A stretch of DNA of 64,000 nt from positions 574,669 to 638,668 of the forward strand of contig NC_031477.1 in the NCBI RefSeq assembly GCF_000006565.2. Direction: 5' to 3'. This document shows, piece by piece, positions 24,089-35,684 of the stretch. This DNA comes from Toxoplasma gondii ME49. Lineage: Eukaryota; Apicomplexa; Conoidasida; Eucoccidiorida; Sarcocystidae. The position numbers and the translations under genes were made by a program. Numbering within the stretch: the first letter of the stretch is position 1; each line of letters opens with the position of its first letter. The notes under the pieces were generated by a model. The model made no database searches. It saw only the letters and a list, made by a program, of their open reading frames with translations, and had not been told where the DNA came from.

Positions 24089-25594
24089 TTAAATGTAGGG
24101 ACTGGAGGACTTGAGAAAGTCGAATAGAAGAACAAGCCATCCGGCCACAAGGAAGAAGAGAAGGACGTAGTATCGATACGCGGAGGTTCTCTCCACCGCC
24201 TTGGTCAGGTGTTTTTCTGCCCCGTCAATGTTCTCGACAGCGGCGTCTGCAAGCTCGCGGATGTGCTCACAGGCCTCGGACTGTTCGAGGACTTTGGCGC
24301 TGAAAACGTCCATGCAGTGCACGATTTCCGTCAACTTTGCGTGGACTTCTTGAATCACGTCTGCGTCTGTCGAGAGCGCCTCGACGAGCTCCCGCTCTTC
24401 TCTCGCGAGCAGCTGCAGGTCCACTGACGCGGCCGCTCCACATTCCCCCTCTGTGTCTAGCAGCACTCCTGTCACGTCTTTCTCCTCACCATTTCTTCCT
24501 TTCCTTTGAGCTCTCCAGCCGTCTGCTCTCAGCGCGGTCATTTCGACCTCCCGCGCCTGTGTCTCAGACGCCTCGCCTCGCTCTCCAGTTTCTCGAGCCT
24601 CGTTCGTGTTTCCGCCGCTGCGTCTCCCCTCCTCCAAAAGACCTGCAGAGCCTGGGAGGCGAGACGCGCGCGCCTCTCGCGGGGCGTTTTCTTCGTCGTG
24701 TGTCCCCTGCGCGCCGTTCTGGACAGACCCTGGAAATGCACCCCGCGAGGACCTGTGCATCTGGGGAAACAGAAGCCTCTCGGCTGTCTTGGCAGCTTCT
24801 GCTGCCGCGAGCGTCGCACGCATGCAGTGACTGGCGAGGCGGGAGGCCTTCTGTGGGCCAGCCGCCGGCCGCCGAGAAGGATCTCCCGACGCCTGGGAGA
24901 CGGCCGCAGTCGCGAAAGCAGAAAAGTATCTGCGACTGTCCAGTCGTCCCTGCAGCGCCGCCAGCTCCCGCTGCTTCAACGTGCTTGCCAGGTCCTGCAT
25001 TTGAGTGTACAGACACCCAAGGATGGCGTGGCGGTGCGCGGTGGCCGCCGAGGAAGCCCCGGGGGGCTGGTCGCTCGTGCGGCGTGCGGGCGTGAGAAGG
25101 CGTTTCAGGTCCGGATGGGCGCGAAGTTTCTTGCGCCGCGACTCCTCCCACTCCGTCTGCCTCCTCGCCAAATTCGTCACGTCCTCCCACGACTCCGCTG
25201 ACTTCTCCAGAGCCTGCAACTGCAGCTGCTGGCGCTGCACCTTCTTCAGCAGGAGAGAAACATCTGCGCCTGGACCCGCAGAGTCCCCACACGCTGCAGA
25301 GACAGTGGAGGCCTTGAAGGCGGTTGAAGGGCCGAGAGAGTTTGCGAGCGTGTGGCCTGCGCGCAGTTGGCGCTCGACGGCGCTCTGCTCTGCTGCGCAC
25401 TGCGCAGCTCGCTCAAGGAAGACAAATTTGCATGCAGGCGGGGAAGCGCCCGGACTCGAGTCGGCCTCGGCGGCCAGAGAAAAGAAGGGGAAAGGCGGCG
25501 CAGGGAAAGGCGTGTCACACAGAGCGCGGAGCGACGGAGAGACCTGCTGCAGGGCCCTGCAGCAGGACTGGAAGTCGGGTGTTCTGTCACACAT
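24089..25594 (-). CDS. STX18: syntaxin-18/Ufe1-type ER Qa-SNARE
   Basis: This SNARE acts in retrograde Golgi-to-ER fusion at the ER membrane. It is a single uninterrupted exon of 501 residues ending in a tail anchor (YVLLFFLVAGWLVLLFDFLK). Just before the anchor lies a Qa SNARE helix with DVFSAKVLEQ; the Gln of LEQ (about residue 438) is at the zero-layer position. The N-terminus MCDRTPDFQSC resembles plant SYP81, which also starts near a DRTxDF motif, so I chose the ATG at 25594. It has purines at -3 and -2, whereas the in-frame ATG at 25693 would add 33 unsupported residues. The middle (about 80-400) is long and low in complexity, with coiled-coil stretches such as KKVQRQQLQLQALE. The gene is divergent from APC11. 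Confidence 0.85.
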   Translation of the reverse strand: MCDRTPDFQSCCRALQQVSPSLRALCDTPFPAPPFPFFSLAAEADSSPGASPPACKFVFLERAAQCAAEQSAVERQLRAGHTLANSLGPSTAFKASTVSAACGDSAGPGADVSLLLKKVQRQQLQLQALEKSAESWEDVTNLARRQTEWEESRRKKLRAHPDLKRLLTPARRTSDQPPGASSAATAHRHAILGCLYTQMQDLASTLKQRELAALQGRLDSRRYFSAFATAAVSQASGDPSRRPAAGPQKASRLASHCMRATLAAAEAAKTAERLLFPQMHRSSRGAFPGSVQNGAQGTHDEENAPREARASRLPGSAGLLEEGRRSGGNTNEARETGERGEASETQAREVEMTALRADGWRAQRKGRNGEEKDVTGVLLDTEGECGAAASVDLQLLAREERELVEALSTDADVIQEVHAKLTEIVHCMDVFSAKVLEQSEACEHIRELADAAVENIDGAEKHLTKAVERTSAYRYYVLLFFLVAGWLVLLFDFLKSSSPYI

Positions 25595-26924
25595 GTTCCA
25601 GAGGCGCAGTCTGCTCGCGAGAGTTTCCGGAAGAGGCCGCAGAACCCCGAGCACAGACGCATGCACGCGTTGGCGCCTCAGAGCAGACGACATCAAGGCG
25701 CTGACGCGGCGCTCACGAACCAGGCATCCGAGTCGACAGGGGGGGACGTGCGCGTCGACAGACAGAGCACGAGCGAAACGGGAAGTCCACTCGAGATGTG
25801 GAGAGGCACAAAAACAGAAACGGGAGAGGCGTGACCCAGAACGACAAAACGAGAAAGAGGCTACAGGCTCCTCAGAGAAGAACAGAAGCTCCAGAAATTT
25901 ACGTTACTGTGTCAGCGTCTTGCCAGCGATGTGAGCGGCCGACTGCAGTCCGGCCCGCCGCGGTGTCTAGACACGCGGTGTGGCCGGAAGCGCGCTGCTC
26001 TTTTGTGCAAGTTTCCACGAAGTCTTCTCGCAATTCGTCTGACTGGGCTTGGCTCCGTTTCAACAGAGACCTCTCACGCGGTGGGTTTGGAATGACCTGC
26101 AGGAGCTGAGAAGTGCAGGCCTGGGAGTCTGTCCAAAAGAAGCTCGGCGCACAAGAACTGCGAGAATCTCTGGTCGTCCGCGAGACACACAGACAAGGTA
26201 AAAGTGCACACACGATAGCGCCGCCCTGGCGGGTCCTCGCGCCCTCTTTAGGAACTTTGACTGTTTTCGTGGAAACAAGGCAGCGAGACGCAGCTTTCTG
26301 AGAACCGCGGACAGATGCGGCGCAGCTGGCCGGGGGATGGTCAGGAAACAAGAGCGGCGAGACAAGACACAAGCAGAGATGCCGGAAAGCGGGTTACTGA
26401 CAGACTCAACCGCACAGCGGAGAGAAACAGAAGTTTGTGCTCAGAGAGGAAGAAAGAGGTCCCGGAACAAGGCAGAGTCGCCTGGCCCGTTTTCTCGCGC
26501 ATGCGTGCGAAAAACAGCACACGGCGGACGCGGCTAGCAGAGAGTGGAACTGGAATCTGTAGCTACGGTCGAAGAAGCGAAGAAAGAGAGGAAATAGAAA
26601 GAACAAAAGAAGTCACCCTTTCCCTGTAAAAGGAATAACAGAGAAGCGATGAAAAGGGAGAAGAGGGGAAACAGAAGAACGATGTGTGCGTGTGTCTCAC
26701 GCATGCTCTCGAGTTTGCTGAATTTCACTGCCCGGGTTCCCTTTGTCATCTTTCCTCCACTCTGACGCGACAAAAGCTTTCCAGAGACGCACGATTTTCT
26801 TCACACCAATCCGTTTCTCGCTTCCGACAAGACTCGAGAAGAGACAATGTCTCCATAATGTATTCTACAGAAGTGTGTGAAAGAGAAGTGTGTGTATCGC
26901 GTGTGCCCTCTCGCATACATGAAG

Positions 26925-26939
26925 GTATATATCTATATC

Positions 26940-26972
<33 letters not shown>

Positions 26973-27010
26973 GCATGCATGTTTGCGTTCATATCCATGT
27001 AGATGTGTGT
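26925..27010. repeat. TA/TATC microsatellite
   Basis: TATCTATA units run into TA tracts at about 26938-26972 and then GTATG-type units. Confidence 0.9.
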
Positions 27011-27448
27011 ATATCGCTTGGGGAGTCGGCTATCAAGATCAACGGCCTCTGTATCGTGCTCGGCTTTCCTGACTCTTGTGCTGAGTGTTTTCCCCGGAGA
27101 AAGCGAAAATTCATTTTTCTGGAGTCATTTTTTCGTTCCTTTTTTCCGGATAGATATTATAAGCCACCACTCCATAGGGAGAAGTTCTTTTTTCTCAATC
27201 TTCTCCACAACTCTCTCTCTTCTCGGCGCCGGCCTCTCTTGCCGTTTTCTCCTCGTTCAGATGCTTCCACCACTCTCATCTTGTCTCCTCCAGACCGCCA
27301 CTTTCCCAAAGTCCCTACGGACTCTACAATCGTCTTTCTATTCTTGCTCTACTCTCCTCTTCCTCTACTCGCTTCTACCTCGCCTCTGTTCCTCCTCTAC
27401 GCTCTTCCCTTCTCTTCGTCTTCTTCCCCTCTGTTATGTTTTCTTTTC

Positions 27449-27555
27449 TCTCTCCCCGGATCTTCTCTCTCGCGTTCTCTCCCCGGATCTTCTCTCTCGC
27501 GTTCCGTCCCCTGTTCTTCTCGCTCGGGTTTCTTCCCCTGTTCTTCTCGCTCGCG
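27449..27555. repeat. four-unit 26-27 bp minisatellite
   Basis: Two identical 27-bp units at 27449-27475 and 27476-27502 are followed by two related units at 27503-27528 and 27529-27555. All contain a TCTTCTCxCTCG core. The array ends 76 bp before the APC11 start codon, so it probably lies in its 5' untranslated region or core promoter. Confidence 0.85.
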
Positions 27556-27631
27556 TCGCGCGCTGAAGCGATTCGGCTGACGAGCGAGGAAAGGAAGGCC
27601 TCGAGGAAGCGAGGCAACGTCGCCTCTCAGG

Positions 27632-28698
27632 ATGGAGTCTGCGTCTCCAGAGGCAGCGGACAAGAGACAGTTCCCGGCTGGCTCCGCGAACGACTTGCTG
27701 CTGCTGCGCGCCGCAAGTCTCTCGCCCCACAGTCGCGTAAGAGTCCGGCACGTCCACTTCGTGGGCGGCTGGAGATGGGCAGGGGTGCCTCCCGACGAGA
27801 AGTGTGGCATCTGCAGCAACGCCTTCGAAGTTCACTGCAGTGCATGCGACAGACCTGGCGAGGCCTGTCCCCCGGCCTTCGGCGCGTGCGGGCACGTCTT
27901 CCATCTCCACTGCATCGGTGCGCGAAGTGGGCGTCGGCGAAGAGCCGCCCCCAGCTCGGTAGACGAACCAACGTGCAGATGCATGCAGATGCGTGCAGAT
28001 GTATGCAGAAGCTCACACAGAGGCATGGGTCGACGCGCGAGCTGGACAGAGACATGCAGGGTCAGAGAGGATTCTCTGCGCAGACTCACACTCTCCAATA
28101 TGTGTCTTGTGCAGTGCAACGTCCACACCTGAACTCCCCATAACTCCACCTGCAGTACCTCCGAGAGCAAAGAGAAGAATATCACCGAGCGCAGCCCACA
28201 AATCCACTGTTCGTGTAGTAGTAGTAGTAGTATGACTAGCCGTACAGCACGCCGATACGCGCAGATGCAAACAGAAACTGACGCAGATACATAGACCAGA
28301 GCACATCTACACACCTGTACATGTATTTATTAAGATCACAAATACATACATGTATATATACATATATATATACATATACATACATATATATGTGTGTGTA
28401 AATGTCGAGTGTAATGGATCGGTCTTCATTTGACTCTTCCAGTAGACACTGGAGTGCTCCCTTTCACTGTGTAGACAAGTTCGGGCGTCTCTCGCGAGCT
28501 GTCAGCGGAGTCGCTGCATGCGCTTGTAGTTGCTCTTCACTTTTTGCAGGCACGTGGCTGAGTCGCGAAGACGCCCTTCGCGAGAGCCAGGCAAACTGTC
28601 CTCTCTGCAGGCGTCCCTGGCGTTTCAAAACTGCAAACGAAGCTTCTTCCAGTGAAAGCGACATGCAGCAAAATGGACTTCTGGGTTCCCCGTCTTGA
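27632..28698 (+). CDS. APC11: anaphase-promoting complex RING subunit APC11
   Basis: APC11 is the catalytic RING subunit of the APC/C ubiquitin ligase that drives mitotic exit. Two exons, 27632-27917 and 28550-28698, join in phase to give 144 residues. The RING-H2 ligands are all visible in order: CGIC, CSAC with EACP, CGHVFHLHC, then CPLC in exon 2. Flanking landmarks of the family are present: a GWRWAG segment before the first Cys pair and RRPWRFK at the end, matching the usual W-K/R-F finish. Canonical APC11 is about 84 residues; this one carries roughly 50 extra residues before the conserved core and a short acidic tail. The intron falls inside the RING between the third and fourth ligand groups, so neither exon alone scores as a complete RING. 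Confidence 0.92.
28325..28402. repeat. TA/TACA microsatellite in APC11 intron
   Basis: TACATA and TATA units ending in a TGTG stretch, inside the single APC11 intron. A short GTA trinucleotide run also lies in this intron, near 28217-28232. Confidence 0.85.
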
Positions 28699-30397
28699 GA
28701 GTCTCTCGAATCTCAAGATCGACAGATGTGCATCTTTCCTTGGACATCTGCGACTACAGACGCACTTGTGTGTGGATCTGCATATACAGAGAGATGTGTG
28801 TCTGTCTACGATATGCGGAACGTGTGGATTCACAGCTGTGTCTTGACAGGTGGAGAGGCCTAGAAATCCGATTACGGAATTGCAGAGTGTTTGGATACAA
28901 ACGGAATTTGTGCAGGTATGTGTGCGTCTGTGTGCGCGTGATGTCTGTTGCTGTGTCTCTTAGAGTGACACCGATTTCTCGCGTCTTGGATCATGTTCTG
29001 AAAAAAAAAGTTTCGACTCCTTGATTTTGCGCCCAAGACAGGGGCTGCAAGGCTGTCGGCTGCCAGTGCTGCCGGCTTCCGTCTCTTTCGCGAGTTCTGT
29101 TTTGAGAAACTGTCCGCTGTGACACTGCTGAGGGGAGAAAGTAGAGAGGTGTGCCGTCGGAAAAGGTCACGCATGCCCCTACTTCGCGTCTTTTCCGTTC
29201 TCGGGAAACCTGGACAACCGAGTCAAAGCAGGTGCATGTTTAAGTGTGCAAACAGCCTTGCGTTACGGTTCTGTCGCGAACCACTGAGGGTACACAGTTT
29301 GAGGGGAGAAGCGGAGACGGCGGGGTACAAGGGCGCTGAAACCAAGAGGCGCGCGTCGAGGAGCGTTCCGCATTCGGGTCCAAAAGAAACGGGCAGGCGA
29401 CGCAACAGACGCTCTGTCGCGGACTGCACTTCGTCGACGAAACGGATGTCCGCTTCACGTACCAGACGTCGAGTCGACGGCCACAGAGAAAGCGGTGCTT
29501 TTTGTTGAGTGCGAAGTGGAACCGAGAGGCAGAGCGCAGGCGGTTTTTGAGAGGTCGCTACAGAGATTATCTGCGAGGTTTGCAAGTGCCGGACCAGAAA
29601 GAGAATAGATACGTGCTATTAACAGCATCAGACACGTGCTGCAAAAGTCTGGAAAGTGGGCAAGCCTTCACAGCAGGCGACGCGCAGGTCACTGCTCTTC
29701 ATCAACTTTCACCTTCTTACAAAACGCATGCACTGCTTGCGCCTACCACCATCGGTGGGCACGTCCGTTTCTGTGGGTCTGCAGTGCACTTCATGTCTGC
29801 TACCCCCGTGAGTCGTCGAACTTCGACGAACCGAAAAGAAGCAGCTGCGTCCGACAGACTCTGGTCTGAAACCCATCGCCGCATGCGACACTCGTACACA
29901 AAAAGCCCCAAATCCATTGGGATCTACTTGTGCGAAAACTTCCACCTGGGCTACTGTATCGGCGCCCAGTCAAACTTGGGTCCGGCAAACACAGACCTCG
30001 AAGTGTGAGCCGGGAGTCCAACCGTCGTAGAGTCTACACTCCCCAAACAGAGCCGCTGGTCTCTCGGCAGTTGAACGACATCCAGGGAGCTCTCTAGTTT
30101 TGGTTTTCGCCAGAAGAAATATTCAACTTGGAAATCAAAGGAAAGAACGGAGGCTGAGAATACACCAGGAATTCCACAAACTCAGTCTGGACCGTGTCTG
30201 GGCGCAAGCGCTAGCCGAGGAGAGGAGAGAAATCGGTTTCCGCAGGAAGGTGCAATTTCTAGTGTTCGACATCTATTTAGAGAAGCCGCAACAGGTTGGG
30301 TATTTAGGAGGTAAAACAGCAGATTTCCTGCACAGTCGACACAGCCGCATTCTTCTCGTTGACATTGTAGCTCTGAGAAAACGTGTCGCGCCGAAGC
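28699..30397. other. convergent 3' region APC11/VMA12
   Basis: 1.7 kb between two gene 3' ends. Open frames on both strands (plus 29502-30008, minus 29223-29585) show no domain and no supporting splice series. The stretch probably holds 3' untranslated sequence. Confidence 0.5.
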
Positions 30398-33300
30398 TCA
30401 TGAGGGCTTGCCTGTCGGCCTGGCCACCACTCGCCGTCGGGATTTCCGCTGAAGAACTTCGTCGTGGATCAGAAGGAGGCCGACCTCCACCAGGAGGCAG
30501 CCGAAGGAGCAAATAACCCCGACAATAACTTTCTGAGGCAGAAAGGGCAACCCAGAGAAGACCGACAAAGCCAATAATATTGTTGGCTGCTTGCAGCTGC
30601 ATCGGCAGTTTTAGAGATCAGGCATGGGGCGACGCATCATTCGTATGAGCAGCGAGAGAAAACCGCTAGTCAGGAGCGCGCATGATCAGTACCATCGTGC
30701 TGGGAGCGATCCTCTGACACAGGGCTACTCTTGTGGATCCAACATCTGTTTCCAAAGCATAGTGAAGGGAATACATTTTGTAGAAGTAGAGTCAACTGAA
30801 CACGAGGTCACTACACAACGAAGACAATGAGGGTCATGTGGGATCCTTCTGAGCCCTTTTGCCGAACCTCTTCCGGTCGGGGGGGTTCGTTTTTCCCGCT
30901 GTCCGCAGGACAGTTTTTGACAAAAAACAAAGTGGAGGGGTCGCGAGAGAGCCGAAATTCGTCGGGCCCCCCGCATGGCAAAAGTCACGAATGCGCTTGA
31001 CAAGTGTGGGACAGGACACACAGGGGCGAGTTCTCCACTCAAGAGCCCAACACATCACCGACCGGCTCAGTATCTGTTTCCCCGATGGACGCGAGACGCT
31101 GACGCACATGCGCAACAAAGACAGCGAGGCCCAGCGTTCATAGCGAATCGAAACAAGAAAGGCACTTCCGCAAGCGCACTGCGTTGATAGTGCATCGAAG
31201 CCGCAGTATCCTCCAAGTTGAAACGGTACCAAAGAGGGGATATTTGAGAGAAAAGGTTTGTACTGACTGGAAAACAGTCGCTACAGCCCACAGAGCAACG
31301 TTTTTCGCCTGTCCGAGCGAAAGGGCGCACAAAAAGCACAAGCGAACTCGAATTCGGTGAACAAAGACCTTCGAGATGTACATCACGTGTCCAACACGCA
31401 TAATGTGGTAGACTCCCCAGAAAAACGTAAAGGAGACTTCCGGATGGCGTACCGTTGTGAAGTCGCGAACGCCAGAGTATTCGGCCATCCAGTACCCCGC
31501 CAGAAACATTAGGAAAAGACCCATCAGTGCATTGACGCCGAGCCTGTGTCCACACAAAAAGACGCTCCGCATACAAAGACGCCGCGTTCCACGTTCCTCC
31601 TGCTCGGAACCCACGTTCTCGCACGAGTCTAAGGGCAGGAGTACACGTGCAAATCTGCAAGCTTGTGTCGAAATAAAAGATCGAAAAGTGGCATGCGTGT
31701 GGACGGAGACGCGCAGAGCAACACAGATGAGACTGTTGGAGACCGTTGCTCCAGGGAAACGACGGCGAAGAAAAACGGAGAGAGTCAGATCGCACTCAGT
31801 GTCGTGTCTCTGTTCTTTAATTTGCGTTGCACCGCCATGAACCTGGAAGGTCGTCGATTGTAACAGTACGCTCCTGAAGTAACGGTGCATGCTGCATGCA
31901 AAGGACTCCTTCAGTGGAACAGAAGAGTCAAGTAGGTACAAAGACATGAACCCCTCGCCTGAAACTAACATTGTTTCGCCGTTGGCAGGCAGAAGGGAGT
32001 GTGTGGCTTTTCTCGAATGTGTCTGGCTTACGCCATGCTCTGTGTGTAGTTCGCGAAAACATCTTCCTCTTTTGTTCCAAAGAGCTTCCGGACAGTCGCT
32101 CTGTATTTCCTTTCCTCCGACAGAAGGCGAAATCTCTCGCTCGCGGGCAGGTCGTCCACGTTGACTGCAGGTGTGGGAGAGACCTTTCCTGGAAAAACAC
32201 CAAGTGCGAAAGACGCGATGGAGTAGAATCCCTCTGTAGCAGCGAGCTAAAAGTACTCAAAGGCCCACACGTGGTCCAGATATAGCCCAGATCTGTCCTC
32301 TGAACGGCTCTAGAGACCCTGCAGGTGCAGACACATGTTTCACAAATTTAGTCCGAGAAACCTCTTTTTCAGCTTCAGAGGACTTCCACCCCAGCCATGA
32401 CTGAGAAGGACAGGAGCAATAGTAGGAGGATTGTGGGTCGCGGAGCATTTGCGCAAAGACGGCGGATCCGAGACGAGAGACTGCCTAATGTTGTCGCTTC
32501 CGCACGCGGGACCCAGCCTTCGGGAAGCCCTTGAGAGAAAATACGCAGTTCGCTCATTTGCAAACGTCCACATGTTTACGTACGCACACATCTTCGCGGA
32601 GGGACGTACGCTTGAGATACAGGAAGAGCAGGGAGTCGAGACGGGTCTCTCGTTAGTCTTGGAACGCATGCATGACCGTTCACGAAACGCGAGGATGGAC
32701 GTGCAGACGCTGGAGCGCGCGAGCCGACGTACCACCCAGAAGCCAACACAGGAAGAGAGAAAGGACAGTTGAGTCGACGTTGTCAGTGTGTGTGTATATA
32801 AGCAGAGAAATAGACAGCCGGGGACACAAGCTGACGGGGGTCGACCCGAAAGAACCTTACCGACGATATACGACTTCTCAACTAAGTCGCTGACGCGCAC
32901 TTGCGCCAACCCTTTAGGACGGCTTTCGTTGTACTTTGTGACCTGGCAACCAACGCATGCAAGCATCGAACAATTCTCTTTCACGAATACGAAAACAACA
33001 GAGAGGCATGAACGAACAGCGTTCAACAGGAAGATCTGTGGACACGGGTGTGTGTGGAGTCGCACTCGGTGTTGAGCTACGCGCTTCTAAATCCTGCGCT
33101 GTATATACACCCAGAGAAACACGAGGAAAGTAGAAGTCTCCATCATTACGAATGAATGTGCAGACACGGCGGGTACGTCGGAGTGCAGTCTCAACCGGAC
33201 AACCGACAACATCCATATTTCCGCGGCGAATTCTGCCAACAATTGCAGAAGAAAGCTCCAAACGCTTCCTAGGTACAAGAAATTTGAAGTTTCAGCTGTA

Positions 33301-34268
33301 AAGTACCGATCCCAAAAAAGGCATCATGCTACCGACATCTCCATAGGTCACACTCGCCAGCGCAAGCACACATGTACGCACATGTCGGTTCGCAGTTACA
33401 CACAGATCAGTGGAGATTGGAATCGTTACAATTACACAAAAGAAAACAGATAGATGGAGATATATTCAAAGTCTTATAGATACATCTCCAAATGCATGCA
33501 AATATATATATATATATATATATATACGGTGTGCACGTGCGTTTAAGTGGAGATGTATACTCCAGCGATACCGGCATATTTTTTCCACTTTTCTGAGGAC
33601 TTTCGAGATCAGCCTTTGGACGCCTCTCTGCAGCTGAGGGCCCAAGAAAAAAGGTGCAGAAGACGAGTCTGTCTCCTCCTGCGCGGTCTGACCAGCTCCA
33701 TAAGGCGGTCGAGGTCGATCGCCGTTCGCGTCTTGAACTCCCTCGCGGTGTCTGCTCCCGTCTTCTCCAAGAAGGACCGTATTTCCGGAGTGACTTCGAT
33801 GAAAAGACGATGCACAGCAGACGCAGAGGACTCGGAACTGGAGAAAGAAGAGGAAGGTGAAGACGACGACGGGTTCTGCGGCGAAGAGGGAAGGTCTTTC
33901 CTCTCTTCAGCGCGTCTGCTTTTTCCACTGGTCGGTTCAGGCTCGCTGCTCCGCACTCGACTGTCGACCGGTTTCGACGCAAGTTCTTCTGCAAATTCGT
34001 TTCCTGTTGCAGACAGTGGCTCAGAAATGAACGTTTGAGTGCGGCTTTGGCTTTCGCGCGAGAGACTCGGCGGCTGGCAAGACGACCACGCAAATGGATC
34101 ACTTTCTGGGTCTCTCCCTTTTTCACTTCGACCGTCCTGCTTAACAGACACCTGGTTCGGGGTCGGAGCAACAGCAGACAACTTCCCAGCACGCCGGCGG
34201 AGACCAGTGGCTTCCGCCTGGGGAAAAGCAGCCTCCGCCGGAGGCGCGGTTTCCGATTTCTTCTTCAT
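30398..34268 (-). CDS. VMA12: Vma12/TMEM199-like V-ATPase assembly factor
   Basis: Vma12 is an ER membrane protein needed to assemble the V0 sector of the vacuolar proton pump. Five exons are inferred: 33693-34268, 32861-32942, 32032-32164, 31453-31543 and 30398-30586, giving 356 residues with every junction in phase. After a disordered N-terminus, the order of family landmarks is right: a helix ending EVTPEIRSFLEKTG, an LMELV helix, VSDLVEKSYIV, the basic helix ERFRLLSEERKYRATV, then two membrane spans (ALMGLFLMFLAGYW and VIVGVICSFGCLLVEVGLLL) and a basic cytosolic tail. The arrangement of two spans with a short loop after the arginine-rich helix is typical of the Vma12 family. The weakest points are the exon 1 donor (GTCAGA) and the overall low sequence identity expected of this family. 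The gene is divergent from the RIIa-SAM gene. Confidence 0.75.
33496..33525. repeat. TA microsatellite in VMA12 intron 1
   Basis: A TA tract within the first intron of the minus-strand VMA12 gene. Confidence 0.85.
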
Positions 34269-35367
34269 TGCCGCGAAACAGAGCTGTGTGTCCTCGAAAG
34301 AAAACGCTGGGACAGCGGGTTTGCTCCACCGGAAATGTCAACACACATACCTCATATACATACATACATATATATATATATACCAACATATGTGTGTGTA
34401 TGTATGTTTTTCTGTGCGTCGGGTTCCAATTCAGTGTGCGGACGGATCTAACGCTGACACACAGTGCGAAGTCCCCAGGAATTCCCGTTTTGCTTCTCAG
34501 CGGAGAGTAAGGAACAGGAGGAGACTACGAGTCACAGTAGAACCCACACGGAGGAAGGAACGCCAAAAACTAACGTGCCTTTTCCCAGATCTGTGGAGGT
34601 CTACCTTTGCCCTGCGAGAGGCCTGAACGCCGGGGCGAAAACAGAAACGGTGAACTCTCTGCGGAACGGTCAGCAAGCAGCATTGTCCCGAGGCGCTAGG
34701 CGGAGGAGAGAACTAGACCGTATTAGGAAAACAAAATGTGGCGGAATGCAAAGCGAGAGGGCTCGTGGGAGCTGGGGAACCGTGAGGCAAGCAGGCTTTC
34801 CCTGTATAGCATGCCGTTGAAATTGCAGTCTGTTCATGAGGGTCCCGAGAAGGCAAAGAGATTCTAGTGGAAACCTGCTCCAGAAACGGCCACGCTTGCC
34901 GCGAAAGTCACGCACACGCTCTAAGTGAATAGGAAGGCGACAAGCGCGTCCATCGGCAAATATGGCTTGGAATGAGTGTGAATGTTTGCATGCAGACAAA
35001 GCTGTGACTCGTGTTCGCAGCAGCGTGCGTGTGCGTGTGAAATTTCTGTGATTCCGAGGTTGCAAAAAATTCAATCGCCTGGAAGAAGCACGCAATAAAC
35101 GCTGAGCGTTTGAGGCTTTTCGAGACAATCAAGGTAATTTTCTACCAGGTATTTTTGACAACGCCCCAGCGCGCTAACGCGTTCGACACCTGTGTACCCC
35201 CAAGTACGAGGTGCTCCGAGTCCTCGTCGCGAACTGGCAAGACCGAGAGAAAACGAACCGCGAGCGCAGCCTGGATTCCGGCGTAAGACATTGTCTGTTC
35301 CGGCGCAGAGCAAAGACGCGCAGAGTAGGCGAACTTTGAGTTCATTGTGGCAACAAGAAGTCCGGAA
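34269..35367. other. divergent intergenic region VMA12/RIIa-SAM
   Basis: Contains a TA/TATG repeat near 34362-34404 and small open frames on both strands. A minus-strand frame at 35142-35345 (67 residues, good ATG context) ends at a possible donor and is noted as a weak candidate only. Promoters of both flanking genes are expected here. Confidence 0.5.
34362..34404. repeat. TACA/TA/TG microsatellite
   Basis: TACA units, a TA run and TGTG units about 100 bp upstream of the VMA12 start. Confidence 0.85.
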
Positions 35368-35684
35368 ATGCGCGAGGAAAACCTGGGACCGGAGAAATTT
35401 ACGGATGCTCAATTTGAGGAGCTTCGCACTTGTCGGGTTGCTTATCCTGAGTGTTTGGCTAGCCCTCTGGCCGCGAGCTTCAGCGCTGATGAAAGCGTGC
35501 AACAGAGACCGTATCCCTCTCACCAGGCACCAGCACATGAATCAGTCCAAAAACCAGTCCAGTCTGCCGAGGAAGAGGTGTCGCTTGTTAGAGGGTGTGA
35601 ATATTTTCGGGGATATTTTGAACTCGAAGACCAACGTGTCTCTTGTGTAACTTCGCGACACGTGGATCGGCGGCTTGCGCGTGG
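35368..35684 (+). CDS. possible upstream coding exon of the RIIa-SAM gene
   Basis: An open frame of 105 codons begins with ATG at 35368 (MREENLGPEKF) and runs into a strong donor (GTGG followed by GTGAGT). It would splice in phase to an acceptor ending at 35912, one base before the ATG of the RIIa-SAM protein, adding about 106 residues with no recognised domain. It may instead be 5' untranslated sequence. An overlapping frame encodes a signal-peptide-like 81-residue product (see findings). Confidence 0.35.

Larger units (their letters stand above)
25595..27631. other. divergent intergenic region STX18/APC11
   Basis: About 2 kb separating two outward-facing starts, so it should contain both promoters. 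It holds a TA/TATG microsatellite (about 26925-27010), a pyrimidine-rich stretch from 27100 to the APC11 start, and a four-unit minisatellite. No supported gene. Confidence 0.6.

Noticed and set aside
24337..25934. Plus-strand frames of 231-309 residues
   Set aside because: They are antisense shadows of the single-exon syntaxin-18 gene.
29502..30008. A 168-residue plus-strand frame after APC11
   Set aside because: No family resemblance; it lies between two gene 3' ends and is antisense to another equally open frame nearby.
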